Numbered from the stretch's first letter, positions 13,715-27,700 are shown. The stretch is 64,000 nucleotides of DNA from Phoronis australis (GCA_002633005.1 NMRA01000485.1:186442-250441); one strand, 5' to 3'. Program-made: numbers and translations. The notes: generated by a model not told the origin, from the sequence alone.

Positions 13715-15044
13715 GTAAACCATAGGGATTAAATCTGCAAACAAGGTATTATGCCATTTTGAAGTTTAAAAAAATCGAAAGTTTTTGTCAAACTCCGGAG
13801 CAACCTTTAAAGGTCAAATTGCCAAAAAAGCCCCAGGGAATTCATGGCTTAGAGATTCAGTATGTATTCCTGACCATATCTTAATTAAAAATCTTAGAAG
13901 CCCAATTACTTTGGAAACCGTAGCGTTGACATATCCTACAACGATAATGGAAACGTGAGAGCTTAAAAATTTTAAAGTCGGCGTGTGCAACGTTCAGTTT
14001 ATGTTTCTATTGACTGAACATTTTATTCATCGAAATGTACAAGTTGTAAATGTTTAATTTTGTGAAAAGAGTACTGTTGTTATGTGGTTATGGCCTATAT
14101 TATTCTTATTCTCAACACTCAGAGTACTATTAGATCAAGGGTTGGGGGTTGGGACTTTTGTTAGGAATAGGGTTGGGGGTTGGGATTGAGGTTATGTCTT
14201 TCAGTTCATTTATATTAATTTTTGCTGAAAACATTTGACGACTTATAAACTTTAGGTAAATTCATAGCAACATGTTTTAACTCCATTCTTTGAATACAAA
14301 CCACCAGTGGAATTAACAGAGCCTTTAAAGGCACAAATTTTCTAGTTTTACTTTGCAGATATTCATAGTTGTAGGAAGCTGAAGGTGAGGGTTGGGACGA
14401 GCTTGCACAAAAACGAGCCTCTAGTACATGGGGGGGGGGGGGGCTATAGCTCCCCAACCCCCTATGGAGCGCCGCCCATGCAGTAGACAACTAGTAGCGA
14501 ACCTACCATGAAGCTAATTAAGACTTAGAAATGGCGAAAACTTCGAACGAGTGGAGAGCGGAGAGGTGAAATAAGACGCCTAGGAAAATCTGACGTTAAC
14601 AGGGGGTGGGGGCGAAAATAGTGTCCATGGGCAGGCGGGTACCCCTGCATTTTATTTATCCCGTTAAAAGAGAAAGTTTTCGATGTACATAATGTTTCGA
14701 CAAGCGGAACACAAAATATGCACAATGTGTTGCTCGCAAACACGTATTTTTACCCAAATTATACCAAGACGTGCCTCCAATTATGCTCAACGATATTGAT
14801 TAAGCGTACAATATTCACGTAAAATACTACGTTGCACCCGCACATTAATAATTTCATTGCCCAATCAAAGTCTTAAGGTATTACCTGCTGACTCTCCTTT
14901 GCATATGCAATCTTAAACAGAGCCTTGGTTCGAGACTATTTTTTAGCGTGTGATACCGTCTCATACTAGTTTTAATGCGGTTTGAATGTTGCCGATTGGT
15001 GGACTTTGAAGGTGTACAGTCTGACAAATTGTTTGTCTTTTGAC
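13715..15044. other. Non-coding stretch with a 14-base G run
   Basis: A run of 14 G lies at 14430-14443. GGGTTGGG-type words recur near 14138-14190. No gene is supported. Confidence 0.5.
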
Positions 15045-15240
15045 TTTATACCAATTTTCTATTGATTGGGTCACGTAACCATATCTTGTTACCAAAATTT
15101 AGAAAGGCACGTTTACAACAAACCAACAGCACCACTAACATGACCACATTTCGTTTCACATAAATCTTCAAGATGAAATATCAAAAAATTCACTACGCTT
15201 TTCTAAATCATCCTTTCGTCTTCATTTTATCCAACTTTTA
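15045..15240. repeat. Unclassified dispersed repeat (copy 2)
   Basis: Second copy of the element at 11712-11905, same orientation, clearly diverged. Non-coding. Confidence 0.6.
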
Positions 15241-16275
15241 TTTGTTTCATAAAAAATCATCAACGTCATATTTTTGATGATCTCTCTTGTAGAGGTGCAG
15301 AAATCATAGTCTGTGAACGTTTCATGTTAATCTGATCAGTCATAAGTTTTTAAAGCTTGTACTCATCGCAAACCCTGTGTCCTTATGGTACGCGCATTTG
15401 ACACATTTGCATGTGCTATGTGGCCATGTAACAATTTTGAAAAGCATCGTGCTTCTGTTTCAACAGGTAGTAGTTTGATCATTGCTGTTTAAAGTGGTAA
15501 GGATTTGAATCTTACATGCATCTATAGTGGTTCACATTTACAGTAGTTTATCACACGCATATAGGCTACACGTACTGCTGACATTTTCGACCAACCTGGC
15601 AGAGGGTGCGTGTGGATCTGGATCGAATGAGTTGGTGACGTCAGTGTTGGTGACTTTTGACTTACGCCTCAGTGCTGGGTAGGTGAAGTCAGTGGCACGG
15701 ATAGGCTTCTTATGTCAACAGAATCTCTGATTCAACGGGAAAGTTTGCTGTTGTCGCTGTCGACAATGATAGTTTGATGTCAAGATGGTTTATCTAGTTG
15801 GCTTCAGAATGAAGGAGAACCCTTGACTCCGCAGTGGCATCCTGTAATTCAAAGGACTCGCTTACCAGTTGCTTTATTAGAGGGAAATTTGTTGGTACCA
15901 CGGTCTGTGGTGACTAACTGTCTCGCGTTCACAAGGTGTAACGAGCCGTCTTATCAAACAAGTCACGGGACATTACTAGGGTTAGGAGCAGTCTGTAAAA
16001 TCCACATGTTTTGAATCGTAATATCGTTATTGTAATTCCTTATAAATGCTCATTCCAAAGAAAATGGCACAGTCTGTGAATACCATTGGTTTTGTTTTAC
16101 ACTATTGGTTTAAGCCAAGTTCGCTTTCGCATGGCCTGTGCAGCCGAACATTTCCGCTTAGAAAAAAAGATTTCGTTGTTGCAATTACGTTGGCGGGCTG
16201 TCCCTGGTCACAGGTTTTCTATTGAAACGCACAGACAAATTGCTTCAGACAACATATTGTCGTGGTGCTAAATTT
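15241..16275. other. Non-coding, nothing recognised
   Basis: The open frames at 15823-16014 and 16086-16271 have no recognisable domain. Confidence 0.5.
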
Positions 16276-16522
16276 CAGGGCTTGGAATGACCAATGACAA
16301 AAAACGCGGAAACTTTTACGGCTCAAATCATGCCCGATAACCAGCCTTTGAAATGGTTAATGTGAACCTTTCCAGACAAAAATCGGGAGGACTAAAAAAA
16401 AAAAAAAAAAAAAAAAAAACGTTACCACCATCAGTAGCATGCGTCTGCGTCCTTTTCGCTCGCCCGTCCACNCATTTCAAAAAAGCGGAAATCCGCGTTT
16501 CCGCGGAAAATTCCAAGCCCTG
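16276..16522. mobile_element. hAT-like miniature element with perfect inverted ends
   Basis: Starts CAGGGCTTGGAAT and ends ATTCCAAGCCCTG, a perfect 13-bp terminal inverted repeat, flanked on both sides by AAATTT. Terminal CAGGG...CCCTG is typical of hAT-superfamily ends (family knowledge). hAT duplications are usually 8 bp, so the 6-bp AAATTT flank is only partly consistent. The 247-bp body has no transposase and carries a 26-base A run at 16394-16419. An ambiguous base lies at 16472. Confidence 0.7.
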
Positions 16523-17480
16523 AAATTTTCGTCTTCTGAGTAAACTCGGTTAAATGGCCTTGTGATGGAAAATTTGCAGATTTTGAAATTTTTGCGCAAC
16601 AGTCATTAATATTGAGAAATATGTACTATATGTACTATAGCTTAACGCGGATTTCTCGCATGATTAAAGCGTCTCGATGTTACTAACATTTCATGACACC
16701 ATGAGATATAATTTGACCAATAGGAACCTTCTGCATATTACTCTTTAGCGTTGTGAGATCACAAACGCGTCTTTGGCTTGCTTGATCTAATTTCAAATTC
16801 TGGTGTGCAAGATGGGCAGAGTTGACGGGGGCGAAATGAATTTTCTTTCAATCTCTGATATTGAAACGTTGAACATTTTTGTGAATCACTTATGATATGG
16901 ATACCCTACCCCACAACAGGGACATTTTGACGGTGCGATGTTCGCAAAGAATTTGTAGAAATCGCTAATATTGCACTGCATTGAATCCATACACGGATGC
17001 AAAAGCCATCTTCTCTATCTCCATCTAGCGACTGTCATGTCACCGCTATAAAGGACAAGTACTATGCGTATCAATAAGTTCAACCAATAATGATTCCATT
17101 GACTTGCAAATTTATCCAATCAGGGTTGAGCAAATCTATTAAAGATGCATACCATAATGCTATTATGGGGTAACGATATTAAATAGCGATGCCTTCCAAA
17201 ACTAGATCGAGTGGGCTGTAACTAGGTCTATTGTCCGAGTTAATCGACATGACTTAATGTAATGTAAATTCAACAGATGGAAGATGTCAACTACATGTAT
17301 ATTAAGCTGTTATTGTCGATTAGCTTACGCTGTTAGTAGCCAAGGCACATGGTTGCGTTTTATTGCTGCTTCCGTGCTAGTCAACAAGTATTTGCAGATG
17401 CGTGAAGCACTCCGCCATACAAAACTAAAAGATTAGTACTCGTTTTAATCCGGGCCAAGCTGTGGGCTGAATAATTGACT
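16523..17480. other. Non-coding, upstream of the receptor gene
   Basis: No coding or repeat feature recognised between the hAT-like element and the candidate promoter. Confidence 0.45.
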
Positions 17481-17482
17481 TA

Positions 17483-17488
17483 TATAAA
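17483..17488 (+). promoter_or_regulatory. Candidate TATA box for the receptor gene
   Basis: TATAAA, within ACTTATATAAATG, is followed about 22 bases on by TCAGTG, which resembles an initiator. It lies about 650 bp upstream of the receptor start codon, and a 3' splice site at 18082 implies an upstream untranslated exon, so this position is reasonable. Based on motif and position only; transcript 5' ends would decide. Confidence 0.3.
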
Positions 17489-18082
17489 TGTATTGCAGTT
17501 CACTTCAGTGGAACACTCCTGTAGCTCTGGTTTGCAGTTGCCTCAAGAATGAGCGGAAATGGTTCTGTTTAGAATGATTACTCTGTTTATGGGTTGAAGA
17601 TAGGGCACAGCCCAGTGTCACCGGTAGAACGACTTTGTGACATTTTAATCCGAACCGGACCATTTCGAATGGACAAGTGATCTCTCATATGATTCGATGA
17701 GATTTTGGAACGAATGTGTATCGTTCTGTACCTCACAAACCATCACCAAATAGCCTAGGGGTTTGCTTTGGCCACCACGCGTAAGCAGCCGAAATGTTAT
17801 GTGGGAATAATTTGTCACCGTAAAACCTTAGAGAATGCAGTGATACAATGGGATCTTTTCAGTTACTGTTTGAATTAACTCCAGTCAAAGAACCAGCTGC
17901 GGAAAATGTGTGAGAACTATACTTACTCTTTTACACCCAACGTATCGATGAATTCAGACTTTGCCTCCACTAGCTAGGCTATTATGTCTAAAAGGAATTG
18001 TATTTGATTACTGTGAAAAAGGTAATTTGTTAACCCGGCATCGTTAAACACCATTATAACACTTCATTTCTTATCTTTGCAG

Positions 18083-18139
18083 ATTACAAGATGGAATGCT
18101 TGTCCAAGAATCATGGACCTGTAGCTCTTTCTCTACTCA
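18083..18139 (+). other. 5' UTR part of the receptor's first coding exon
   Basis: A pyrimidine-rich acceptor (CTTATCTTTGCAG) ends at 18082, so the first coding exon probably begins at 18083, preceded by a non-coding exon. An in-frame TAG at 18122-18124 closes the receptor frame upstream, which makes ATG 18140 the first usable start. A plausible donor for the preceding exon is AAAG|GTAATT near 18020. Confidence 0.5.
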
Positions 18140-18225
18140 ATGACGATGTTAAACGAAGTAATCATGGCGGACTCGGCAACTTCCGGGTATTTGGACTTGA
18201 GCAAAAACGATGCGCCGGCTGTTAA
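18091..18225 (+). promoter_or_regulatory. Upstream ORF overlapping the receptor start
   Basis: An ATG at 18091 opens a 44-codon frame that is out of frame with the receptor and ends at TAA 18223-18225, well inside the receptor coding sequence. Overlapping uORFs of this kind generally lower translation from the main start, because ribosomes reach it by leaky scanning (established principle). Whether it acts here is inference and depends on the real transcript 5' end. Confidence 0.4.
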
Positions 18226-18787
18226 GAACAGCACGATCGTGGGAATCACACAGCTATCTAATCATTCCTTTCCCTTGAATAGTAGTATGGATCCAATGGA
18301 CGTGAGTCGATTTGCTATCCAGGACATGGGTACCCATAACAATAGCTATCTGGATGAGGACATACCGCGATTTACTAACTCGTCAATCATCGTCTGCGCA
18401 TTGTTCGGTGTGATATTCTTGCTCTCTCTCGTTGGAAACCTTATAACGCTTGTACACATGTTGCGAATCCCGCGACGGCGCCGCAACACCATACAGACTC
18501 TTATTCTACATCTTTCTACCGCGGATTTGTTCGTAGCCTTCTTTTGTGTTTTGTCCGACGGCATATGGGGAGCAACTGTGCAGTGGTTGGCTGGGAACGT
18601 CATGTGCAAAGTGATGAAGTTTTTACAGTTGTTTTCGCTCTATTTATCCACGTATATCATCGTGATCATCAGCATTGACAGATGTTTCGCTATCAAAGAC
18701 CCCATGAGTAGAAACAATGCGCCGATTCGGGTCAGAAATATGATCATAGCCGCGTACATTATGGGAGCAGCGTTCAGCTTTCCGCAG
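18140..18787 (+). CDS. Receptor exon 1: N-terminus to end of TM4
   Basis: Encodes residues 1-216 and ends FSFPQ at a CAG|GTAATC donor, phase 0. Other in-frame Met codons at residues 3 and 9 are possible starts; the first was chosen because an upstream in-frame TAG precedes it. No clear cleavable signal peptide is seen at the N-terminus, which is common in this family. Reading on past the donor adds only a short tail and a stop before TM5, so splicing is required. Confidence 0.9.
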
Positions 18788-21700
18788 GTAATCCATTTTC
18801 ATTTGTCAAAGTCTTGTTGTCAAGTGATGTAACCGCCGACACTGATGCATGAATGAAATGCACAAAGCTGAACACTATTACACAAATTTACCTCAGCTTT
18901 GGTTTCAGGCTGAAAACTGTTTATGATGCTTTTGACACCTTCTTTCTTGCGTGGCTTCTTTCTATTATATGTGAAAGAACCGAAAATACGAGACAGCGTA
19001 CAACACATGCATATGTGGTCGTGCGTCGCGCTTTTGAGGTGAATCAACTCACAACTTTTTATACGTCTACATATGCAGATATATTGTAAGCGTAAATTGC
19101 CGCTATCTCAGTCGGAGCGTCCTGCTTCCGTCGTCCGGCTTCTGCTGATGTATCTCTTCAACAGCTAGCGGTATCAATATGAAATTTGGCTGGCGTTTTT
19201 CTATGACGTCGGCGACAGACAGTGGCTATTTCCTGACGGTTCTGACCAATGGTGTGCCCCCTGGCAGTTTTTCTAAAGTTTGTTTCTGCATCTGCCCAGT
19301 TTCTTGACGGATTTTCTCAAAATTCGGCAAATATGTTTGTATTGATATGTCAACGTAACCTTCCCGATTACGACCGCGGATTAAAGTCTGTGCCCTCTCG
19401 TGACTCTTTTTATTATCTTCGAATTCGTTTTTTGGCGTCCGCCTCTACCCGCTTAACCGCTCTAAGCGTCTTTATGGAAATTGTCAGATGTGTTTCTGAT
19501 GAGAAGATCACGGCANNNNNNNNNNNNNNNNNNNNNNNNNNNNNNNNNNNNNNNNNNNNNNNNNNNNNNNNNNNNNNNNNNNNNNNNNNNNNNNNNNNNN
19601 NNNNNNNNNNNNNNNNNNNNNNNNNNNNNNNNNNNNNNNNNNNNNNNNNNNNNNNNNNNNNNNNNNNNNNNNNNNNNNNNNNNNNNNNNNNNNNNNNNNN
19701 NNNNNNNNNNNNNNNNNNNNNNNNNNNNNNNNNNNNNNNNNNNNNNNNNNNNNNNTGTGTGTGTGTATGTGTGTGCGTGCATTATGCCGTCATTTCCGCC
19801 CGTCACTCCGTCCGTTCCTCTGCGTCCGTCCGGCGTAGGATGTCCGGCGTTCGGCGTCATCTCGAGTGACAATTTCTCTGACTCTCACTCGGAGTCTAGA
19901 AACGGAAAATAATATCTATATGATAATCTATATTTATACACCTCACAAGCTACTCACATATGGCTCCTGTTTATGCTAGTATTGACAGTGATTCGTTTTT
20001 AAAATGTCTTTGTTCATTATACCTCACATTAGCGTTTGAAGTGGAACTTATCTCGCGGTCGTGATTACCTGACACCATTAGAAGCCTATGTACAAGGCGT
20101 CATCTTCCGTTAATTAGTGGTCACAATGCCAATCCCCAACTCAATTTTATTGTTTAAAGCGATTTCGTTATAGCTTTTTAAGAATATTTTTTGCAGATTT
20201 CCGTTATTCTAAAATTTAGTATGCGTCGATCCCGTATAAGGGTCTTGACAGTAGTTTACGTGTTCTATTTTAAATTAATATATGGAAATTGGCAATCAAT
20301 ATTAAGCATTTGAACGTGCTTGTCCAACGACAAGCAGAAACCAGATACATTCACAGAGAGGGAATAGAACGCACATTGTAACCAACAAGGATGCCCATAA
20401 GGTTGACCATCTGGACATGTACATACCCAGTCAGCAGGTGAAGTAGGTGACGATGACTACCTCGGAACAAAGCTCTAGTGGGGTGTCACTGAACGCAGCT
20501 TTGTTTGGAAGAAGTGCGCAGTCTGGTGTTTGTTGTGTACTTCATAAAGTTTCCACACTGTCTTTTGTCCAACTAAGGTAAACTGTGATCTTGTGTGGCA
20601 GGAAAAGCATGAAAAATAATGGGAAGTACTTGCAACTTCTGAGATCCAAGAGCTGCCCTGTCCGTGGTTTTATGCCCGAGTACGTCATGTTTTATGCAGA
20701 TGGGTTTCCAGTCTAAATTCGCATTTGATGACCCCCCGATTCGAGTTACCACCTCGATTATTAACTCGAACTTTTTAGTTCAGCGTAGAATAATAGACAA
20801 AGTCTGACGGAGTAAAAAATATATATTCACGGGCCCATGCCCGTCGGCAACTGGTGTTGATGCACATTCGGATGCTTGTTATCAGCGCAACGTTATTGAT
20901 GCTGATTGTTGGCAATTTCAAAGAATGGAACTAGACAGCTGAATCCACGTCCACTGTCAACAACCTCTTGTTCGGCTCTCTTCGGTCTGTGCTTTGTGGC
21001 AGTTGGGCTGGTAATGGCCCCAAACAGTATCCATGCGGTGAGCACGAATTTGTTCATGTTGGATGTTAGGAAAAACATCTTGGATGTTTGATATCCAAAT
21101 ATTTTGCATCTGGTTTTTCTGCGCAAGCTCATTGAAGAACCCAACCATTCCTAATGTTGGACATGTTGTCTGGCCTTTTGCTAAACGTCGTCGGAAAAGG
21201 TGTTCATGACAACAGACACTTTGGCTGTCGTAGAAGTCCATAAGCACAGGCATTGTGTAGTGTTCATGCGTTTCGTAACAATCGGGTTGAATCTAGTGAG
21301 ATCACTTTACTAGTGTCTGTGGCGGAAATGTCAGTGATCTACATGTAACTACATTCCATTTACACTCTTTCACAGTGCTACGAAAGGTAGCACTGTGGAT
21401 TGTTTTTTAGCATGGCTTCTCATTGGTTAAAGTAATGAAACCAACATCATAGCATTCAGTCATTCCCATTGGTTGAAATCTGGGAAACCCTTTCTGTTTA
21501 CTGTTACGTAGTATGGCCACCACCTTGGACTTGAATAGTTGCAAGTTATTAAAGCGGGAAGTAATCGAAGTAAACAAAATTAAGAGAATCTCGATCCCGT
21601 AGCTAAGCCCAAACAAGTACAGTGCATAGAAAGCGTGTTCAGGGGGTAGCGATGTGATCGATAAACTTCCGACCAAGCATGCGCATTGATGCCCACACAC

Positions 21701-24700
21701 GGAATTCCTTGTGTCGTTCGTCATGTTTCCACAGGGCCACTTTTCAGTATAGGTGGCGCTGTGTCAGAGGGTAGATTCTACTTCTACCGCGGTTACCTGC
21801 GAACTTGGGATAACGAGACCGCGCTGGCAATCAGTACTAGAAATCGGGCGTGAAACTATTTTTGACATTTTTAGTCCTGCTTTAACACTAACTCAAGATG
21901 TAAATGTCTACTGTTCTATGCTGGAGCACGTTATGGTTTTGAATATAATTTCTTTTGATTACACCAAGATTTGAGCTAAAACTGGAGTAAAAATTCGAGA
22001 TTTCGAGTTCCAACTCGAACTCATAGCTTTAATGCTGGGATCATCAAAATAGAATTGGTTACCAATGAAAACCTTATGGCACACGAGTTCACATTTATCA
22101 ATGTATATCTTGAGTTGTAAAAGTAGAACAAAAATGTCAAAATTCATTTTGAGTTCAATTTCGAGAATGAATAATTAGACATAGGGCCCAGGTTGCTTGA
22201 CTTTTTGCTATAAAAAGTTACATGTGTTAAGTGCTGTGTTTTTGGTGATTGAAACAACATGGCTTTCAATCACGCCACAGCACTTTTTGTTGTTTTTAAG
22301 AGAGAAAACACTCGGTAGATTTTGAATGATATAGTATGGAACAGGGCTCAACATCGAAGACACCGGCTTGGATACTCCTTGATTTGCATCGTCCAGCGAT
22401 CACTGAAATTTAAAAATCTCTCCAATTTAAAAGTTCATAAGAGTAATTCGATTGCAATGAAATCTAATCAAAAGTTTTTACCAAATGGTGTACTTTCCAT
22501 GGCGGGTCTTGGATGTTGTAAAAGGAGACCCAACCACAATTTTTTAGGGAGAATGAGTTACAGCATGCTTCAATCCAAATTACAAACTATAATTAATATG
22601 CAGTAAATAGGGATCTTAGCAGTGTACTAACATGTAGAAACACTTTGAGCATTTCATGCAGGCATTTTTTTCTATTTTTGGACGTCTTATTTACGCTTTT
22701 GTGTACGAGGCTGAAAGATCTAATTGATTGTTTGTTCGTTTTATGGAAGTAGGCTAAGTGTCGCGTGCCCTTTCTCTTGGATACCAGCCGCAACAGCTAG
22801 AAGAGTTGTTTAATAAAAATGACTTGAGAGTCATCCATCAATGTACAGAGATGACATAGCGTGAGCTGCATCCGCGGCTACGTGTTGAGTGAATTACCCT
22901 TCATTACAAATCAAATGCAGTGCAATATTAATTGATTTTTTAAAAGCTGCTGATATATCAAGTGAACATAAGTATATGTATTTAGAAGAATGTGTATGAC
23001 CACGTGTCACGCAAAAAGTAATAACTGAAGATTCTAATGATTCATGGGTGCACCCAGGGGGGGGGGGGGNCCAATTTGGCGAATTGGGCAAAAAGGTCTG
23101 CCCCAGTTAAACAAAAAGTCCGAGTAAAAGAGACAAAAGTCCACAAAATCCCACGGGAAGTCGACGCGGATGCACAATTCGTGGTTCTTAACCTAGTGGG
23201 CCCGTTTTTTTTAGTCCTTCATGATTTCTTTCACTAAAAGGTCCGCATACCGAAAAATTCGAGCCCTCCCATACTTTGGGCCGAGTGCGCGCACGTGATT
23301 GTCGACTTTGTAAATATTCTGTACCGCAACTTATGCAGGTTGCTTCTTTTTGAACACGATCAAGCAGTCCGCAGATCATTCCGGGATTGTCAAAGCACAA
23401 GCCTGCTTAACTAATTTGTTTTGCTGAATATGTAGTTTGAACAACGCACACGTAACGAAAACTCAAATAATAAATCTTTGTCATTCGAATTTCAGGACCT
23501 TCAAGGATCCATGCATTAGCCGATCGTTGGTTACCTTTGCACCTTTGTACATGTAGCCTACTTCCAGGTCACTTCTGTCACGTGTTTCGTTGTAAATGTA
23601 CGCTGTTATCTCTTAATCATGTCTTTATGACCTTCCAAGACACGTATCCAATGTTCTGGTATTTGTGTCAGTTCTCAATTACAATCATTCTTGGACAAAC
23701 AAAAAATTATAAACGGAGATAACCGATTGTAAGATTTTGTTTCCACTAACTAGACACTATGCTTCATCCGTAATACTTCGTTTCTTGTCGTAGCCTCAGA
23801 GGTGAACGTGCTCTGTGCATGTGCAGACTTCACACATACGGCAAGTCATGTGACTTCCAAACTGAAGAATGGTTGGCTATGTGACTGAAGCTCGCACATG
23901 CGCAAACAACGCTCACCTCCGAGGGGAAATTTGAAGCTACGTATACATCCGAGTGTTCCTGATGCTAGTACTTGAGAAAGTTTAGTAGAGGCAAACAAAC
24001 ATAATCACTTTATAATTGTAGCCTCTTTATAGTTGTGTATGTTCATTTTGCCTTTGGTATTTGTTTATTCTATTGTATTTTGGTATTTGATTATCGTGCT
24101 TATCGTATTCTTTTGTCCAAATATAATACAATGAGTCACCTTTTGGGTTTGTCTTAGTATTGTTTTGGAAGTCTTAATAATAAAGAAAAAAATCTCTAAA
24201 CGTATAACATGAATCTACTTGATTTTGGGAGATTCGTTGCAGAACATGGAAACAGAAATTAATTATACTTCTGTGTCCGCTTTACATAGATATATGCCAT
24301 AGATTCAACTCATGCGAGGTATATATATACGAATTAAAAATAGTAATAGTAGAGAAATGTGCAAAAGAAAGACGTTAGTGTTAAATGGATTGTCAACTTG
24401 AAGTATTTGATGTTGTTCTTTAAGTTATTTTTTAAATTTCTGTCGTTCTTGTATGCACTCAAGTTTGGGCAAACCCAAGACAGATCATATCAAGTGTATG
24501 TTTTTCACACTTGCCAAATTTAGAACCTACCAAAATCTACCGTGCGTGCTCATCAGTAAGCAGATAATGATATCTGGCCTTGGTCATGTTCCTGACAGAC
24601 TTACCAATGGTTAATTTCTCTTTGTTGCAATAGAACCCGCGTGCCTATTTACCAAAAAACAAACGATTACAACAGAAATGCTGCATTAATTTCAGTTGCT

Positions 24701-27700
24701 GATATTCCGGAAGGCTCGCGGCCCTTACATCGAGGACTTCTACCAATGCGTTACCTACGGCGCCTACACCGAAGAGTGGCAAGAAAAGGTCTACGCAACA
24801 GCCTCCATGCTTCTACTGTTTCTTGCGCCCCTCGTCACCATGGCAACGTGCTATTTGTTGATATTCTGCACTATTGCAAAGAAATCCAAAACCTATCAAG
24901 GTCAGTATATATGAGGGGAATTTCAGGATGCGCTCAGGGTTGAAAACAGTGATGTTTGCCCTGGTGACCCGTAGGTAAGGGGTTCGGGGGCTAGAAGGAA
25001 GCCCTGTAAAACAGCCGATAAAAAGACAAATTTGTATCAATGCGGGCTTTACGGGTGCAGTATTAAAGCGACTGTAAAAGAAGTTAACTTTTCATTTAAA
25101 CCACTTACCGCTGCATTAACGAACCTTAATTCTTTTGAACCAATGAAATCATCTCTGATTTGATCCAGGAAATTTTTGAAACTGGTTTCATTGCCGAAAA
25201 TGTAAGTCAAAAGTCGTTTATTTGCTATGGAAGGTGGGTTTATTAGCGTTCAAATTTAGATCATGGGTCCCGCCTGGAATTTCTTTTCTTTTCCATCGCA
25301 ATCGGTGGAGTGGATTTTCGACGTTTGAGTGAAAGGTAGAAATATGTAACGACCGCAGAAATTGATAGATGTCCAGGACTTGGGGTCGTTGTTCTTTGAT
25401 TCGAATTCAAAATTAAGTTTGACATTTTTCGTTCTCTGCTTCTATTATCCTGTGTTCGAATACACCAAGGTCGAAATATCGTGTTTAAACCCGAGTTTGT
25501 AGCTCGAATCCAGAGTTCATCACGTGCGAACGTTGGACTGAACAATCATCCAAGAAAATCGTTTTTTTACTCGGATACTCAAAAATACACACTTCCCTTG
25601 AGTCTGTACTAGTGTGAGACGGGAAGTACAAAAAATAGACCCTGGGTCCAGGCTTCGTGAAATGGTAAAAATTTACTGGAAGTGTGGCAAGTGATTTTCG
25701 AATAATCTGGAGTAAAGTTTGATGCTTACAGGCCTTGGAACGAATGTTGAATAGCTCATGCAGGAGTCGTAATCTTAAACAAACTGCTATGGGCCTTTTG
25801 CATACTGAAGCCTGTAACAGTAACAGTTTCCTTGCCGCTTTGTAGCTGCAACATTCGCGTATTAATGAAAACATATGGTGCACCCATCAAGAAGGCGTGC
25901 TGCATGTGCAGCACAATGGGAACACGAATTGAACCCGTGTCGGTAGCGGGAACGGATCGAGTAGGCCTGGAAAGGCATATTTTCATGTAGTGTATCTTGG
26001 TCAATGTCTGCTCAACCGGCGTATATTTTTAGTTGGAACTATCAATAGACGTCGCTACTGGGTGGCGTGGGGAGAGCACACTTTCAACGTCTACACTGTG
26101 GTCCAAGTCCCATCTAAACTACTAGAAAAGTAAATCTACATTTATTGTTCGATTCTCAATTCCAAGATATTTAAAAAATTGACATATTTCATACATGTAT
26201 GAGTTCAGTACATGTATTGCAGGATTTTTTGTCCTTCTTAGAGAGGACTTGGCCTGAAGAAAAACACTTCTCAGAAAACGAAAGTCACAAATTGTATATT
26301 TTAAGTAATGGTTCTCTGTTCCAGAGATATTTGTTTGGTTTTGAAATCACGACATTAACTCACACAAAGTTGTCTCGAAATTTTCCTCGCCATGAAAGCA
26401 TTAATAGGAGTTGAAAGATCACGACATTGCTGCGTGTGCCTGCCTTGTGTGAATAACATCAGTTGTATCTTTACGTTAAGATTATGAAACGCATTTGTAG
26501 TTCGTACATGCTACATGTATGTGTGCATTCTTTTCGTATTTTGTTTTATTGCAATTATTATCAATATAGTTAGTAGTAACCTGAATCAAGCTGCTTTCCC
26601 ATTTAACCCTTTTTCCGTCGCCCCAACATTGTTTACAGACAGCAAGCGACCTAACTTTTGTGGGAAAGGTCTCCTACAAGCGGACTAACATTACTGCGGT
26701 ATTAAATTTGCTCCCACACAAAGCCTGGCTATCCGCTGTGTTCTTTGACATTCATCGCTTTTTTCTTGAAGTCACTGTTACCGTTGATCCACCTGCAGCA
26801 TTCCCTCCACGAAAACGTCCGTGCTTTTAGTCTAGTTGCCAAAAAGTTGACCGTGCAATGTTGTTCACTGTAAAGGTTTCTTTTGGAAATTCATAATATG
26901 ATGTTAAGAGAACAAAAATAACTTTGTAGCACTTCGTGCAACCTTGAGCATTTTTAATAATTCAAGATGGCGGCATAAGCAATCTTGAATTTTACCCAAT
27001 TTCCAACTTCTGAACACGACGGCTTGTAGTATCCTGCAATGTATCGTTTCTGCTATTTTTTGGGACGGAAAGTCTATTTCTGGTATTATTTTATGAATGC
27101 GAGGTCAAACTCAAGATCAACTGAGAGGTCAAACATAAAATTGAACTAAATGAGGAAAATCTCCCTCTTTTGCGAAGAAATGTACACGAATGGGACATGC
27201 TAAATCAACATCCTTTGATTTCTTTTGTCATCCATTAAGAATGAGCGACAGCTAAATACTGGAATTAAGATATTCTCCCAAATGGTAAACGAAGTCACAA
27301 TATTGCGTGCTCTTTGTGGATATGTATATGTGCAGCACGTACAAATATGCTGTCTATGTGTCTGTAGTTTGCATTATGCTACATGTAGGACTATACTCGT
27401 ATTCTTATTGTAAATGATATAGCAAATGCTGGACCCCAATCTTACCAAAACCTGAAGAAACAAATTTGCAATATTGAGCGTCTTGCAAAAATATTGAACT
27501 AAGCACGAACCTATGCATTCATGTGTTGTTGTGCTCATGATGCAACTACATGTAATACGCTAATAAGACATTAGGGGTTTTCTAACCAAAACTACAAAAC
27601 GAGTTTAATTCAGACAGTGACTAACCTGCTCTAATCGATTCACAAATTAATGCGCGTGACTTAGCCGCGCTGCTGAAGAAAACCTATTCCCTAATTTCTC

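Larger units (their letters stand above)
18788..24695 (+). other. Receptor intron 1 (5.9 kb)
   Basis: GT at 18788, AG at 24694-24695. It contains a gapped repeat (about 19130-19870), AACTCGA-family pieces (about 20725-20800 and 21840-22186), two hairpins, a copy of a G-run repeat (23050-23297) and a miniature inverted-repeat element (23789-23941). No independent gene was recognised. Confidence 0.8.

Noticed and set aside
19249-19912. Long open frames on both strands across the first gap
   Set aside because: Length is produced by the run of N, flanked by repeat and microsatellite.
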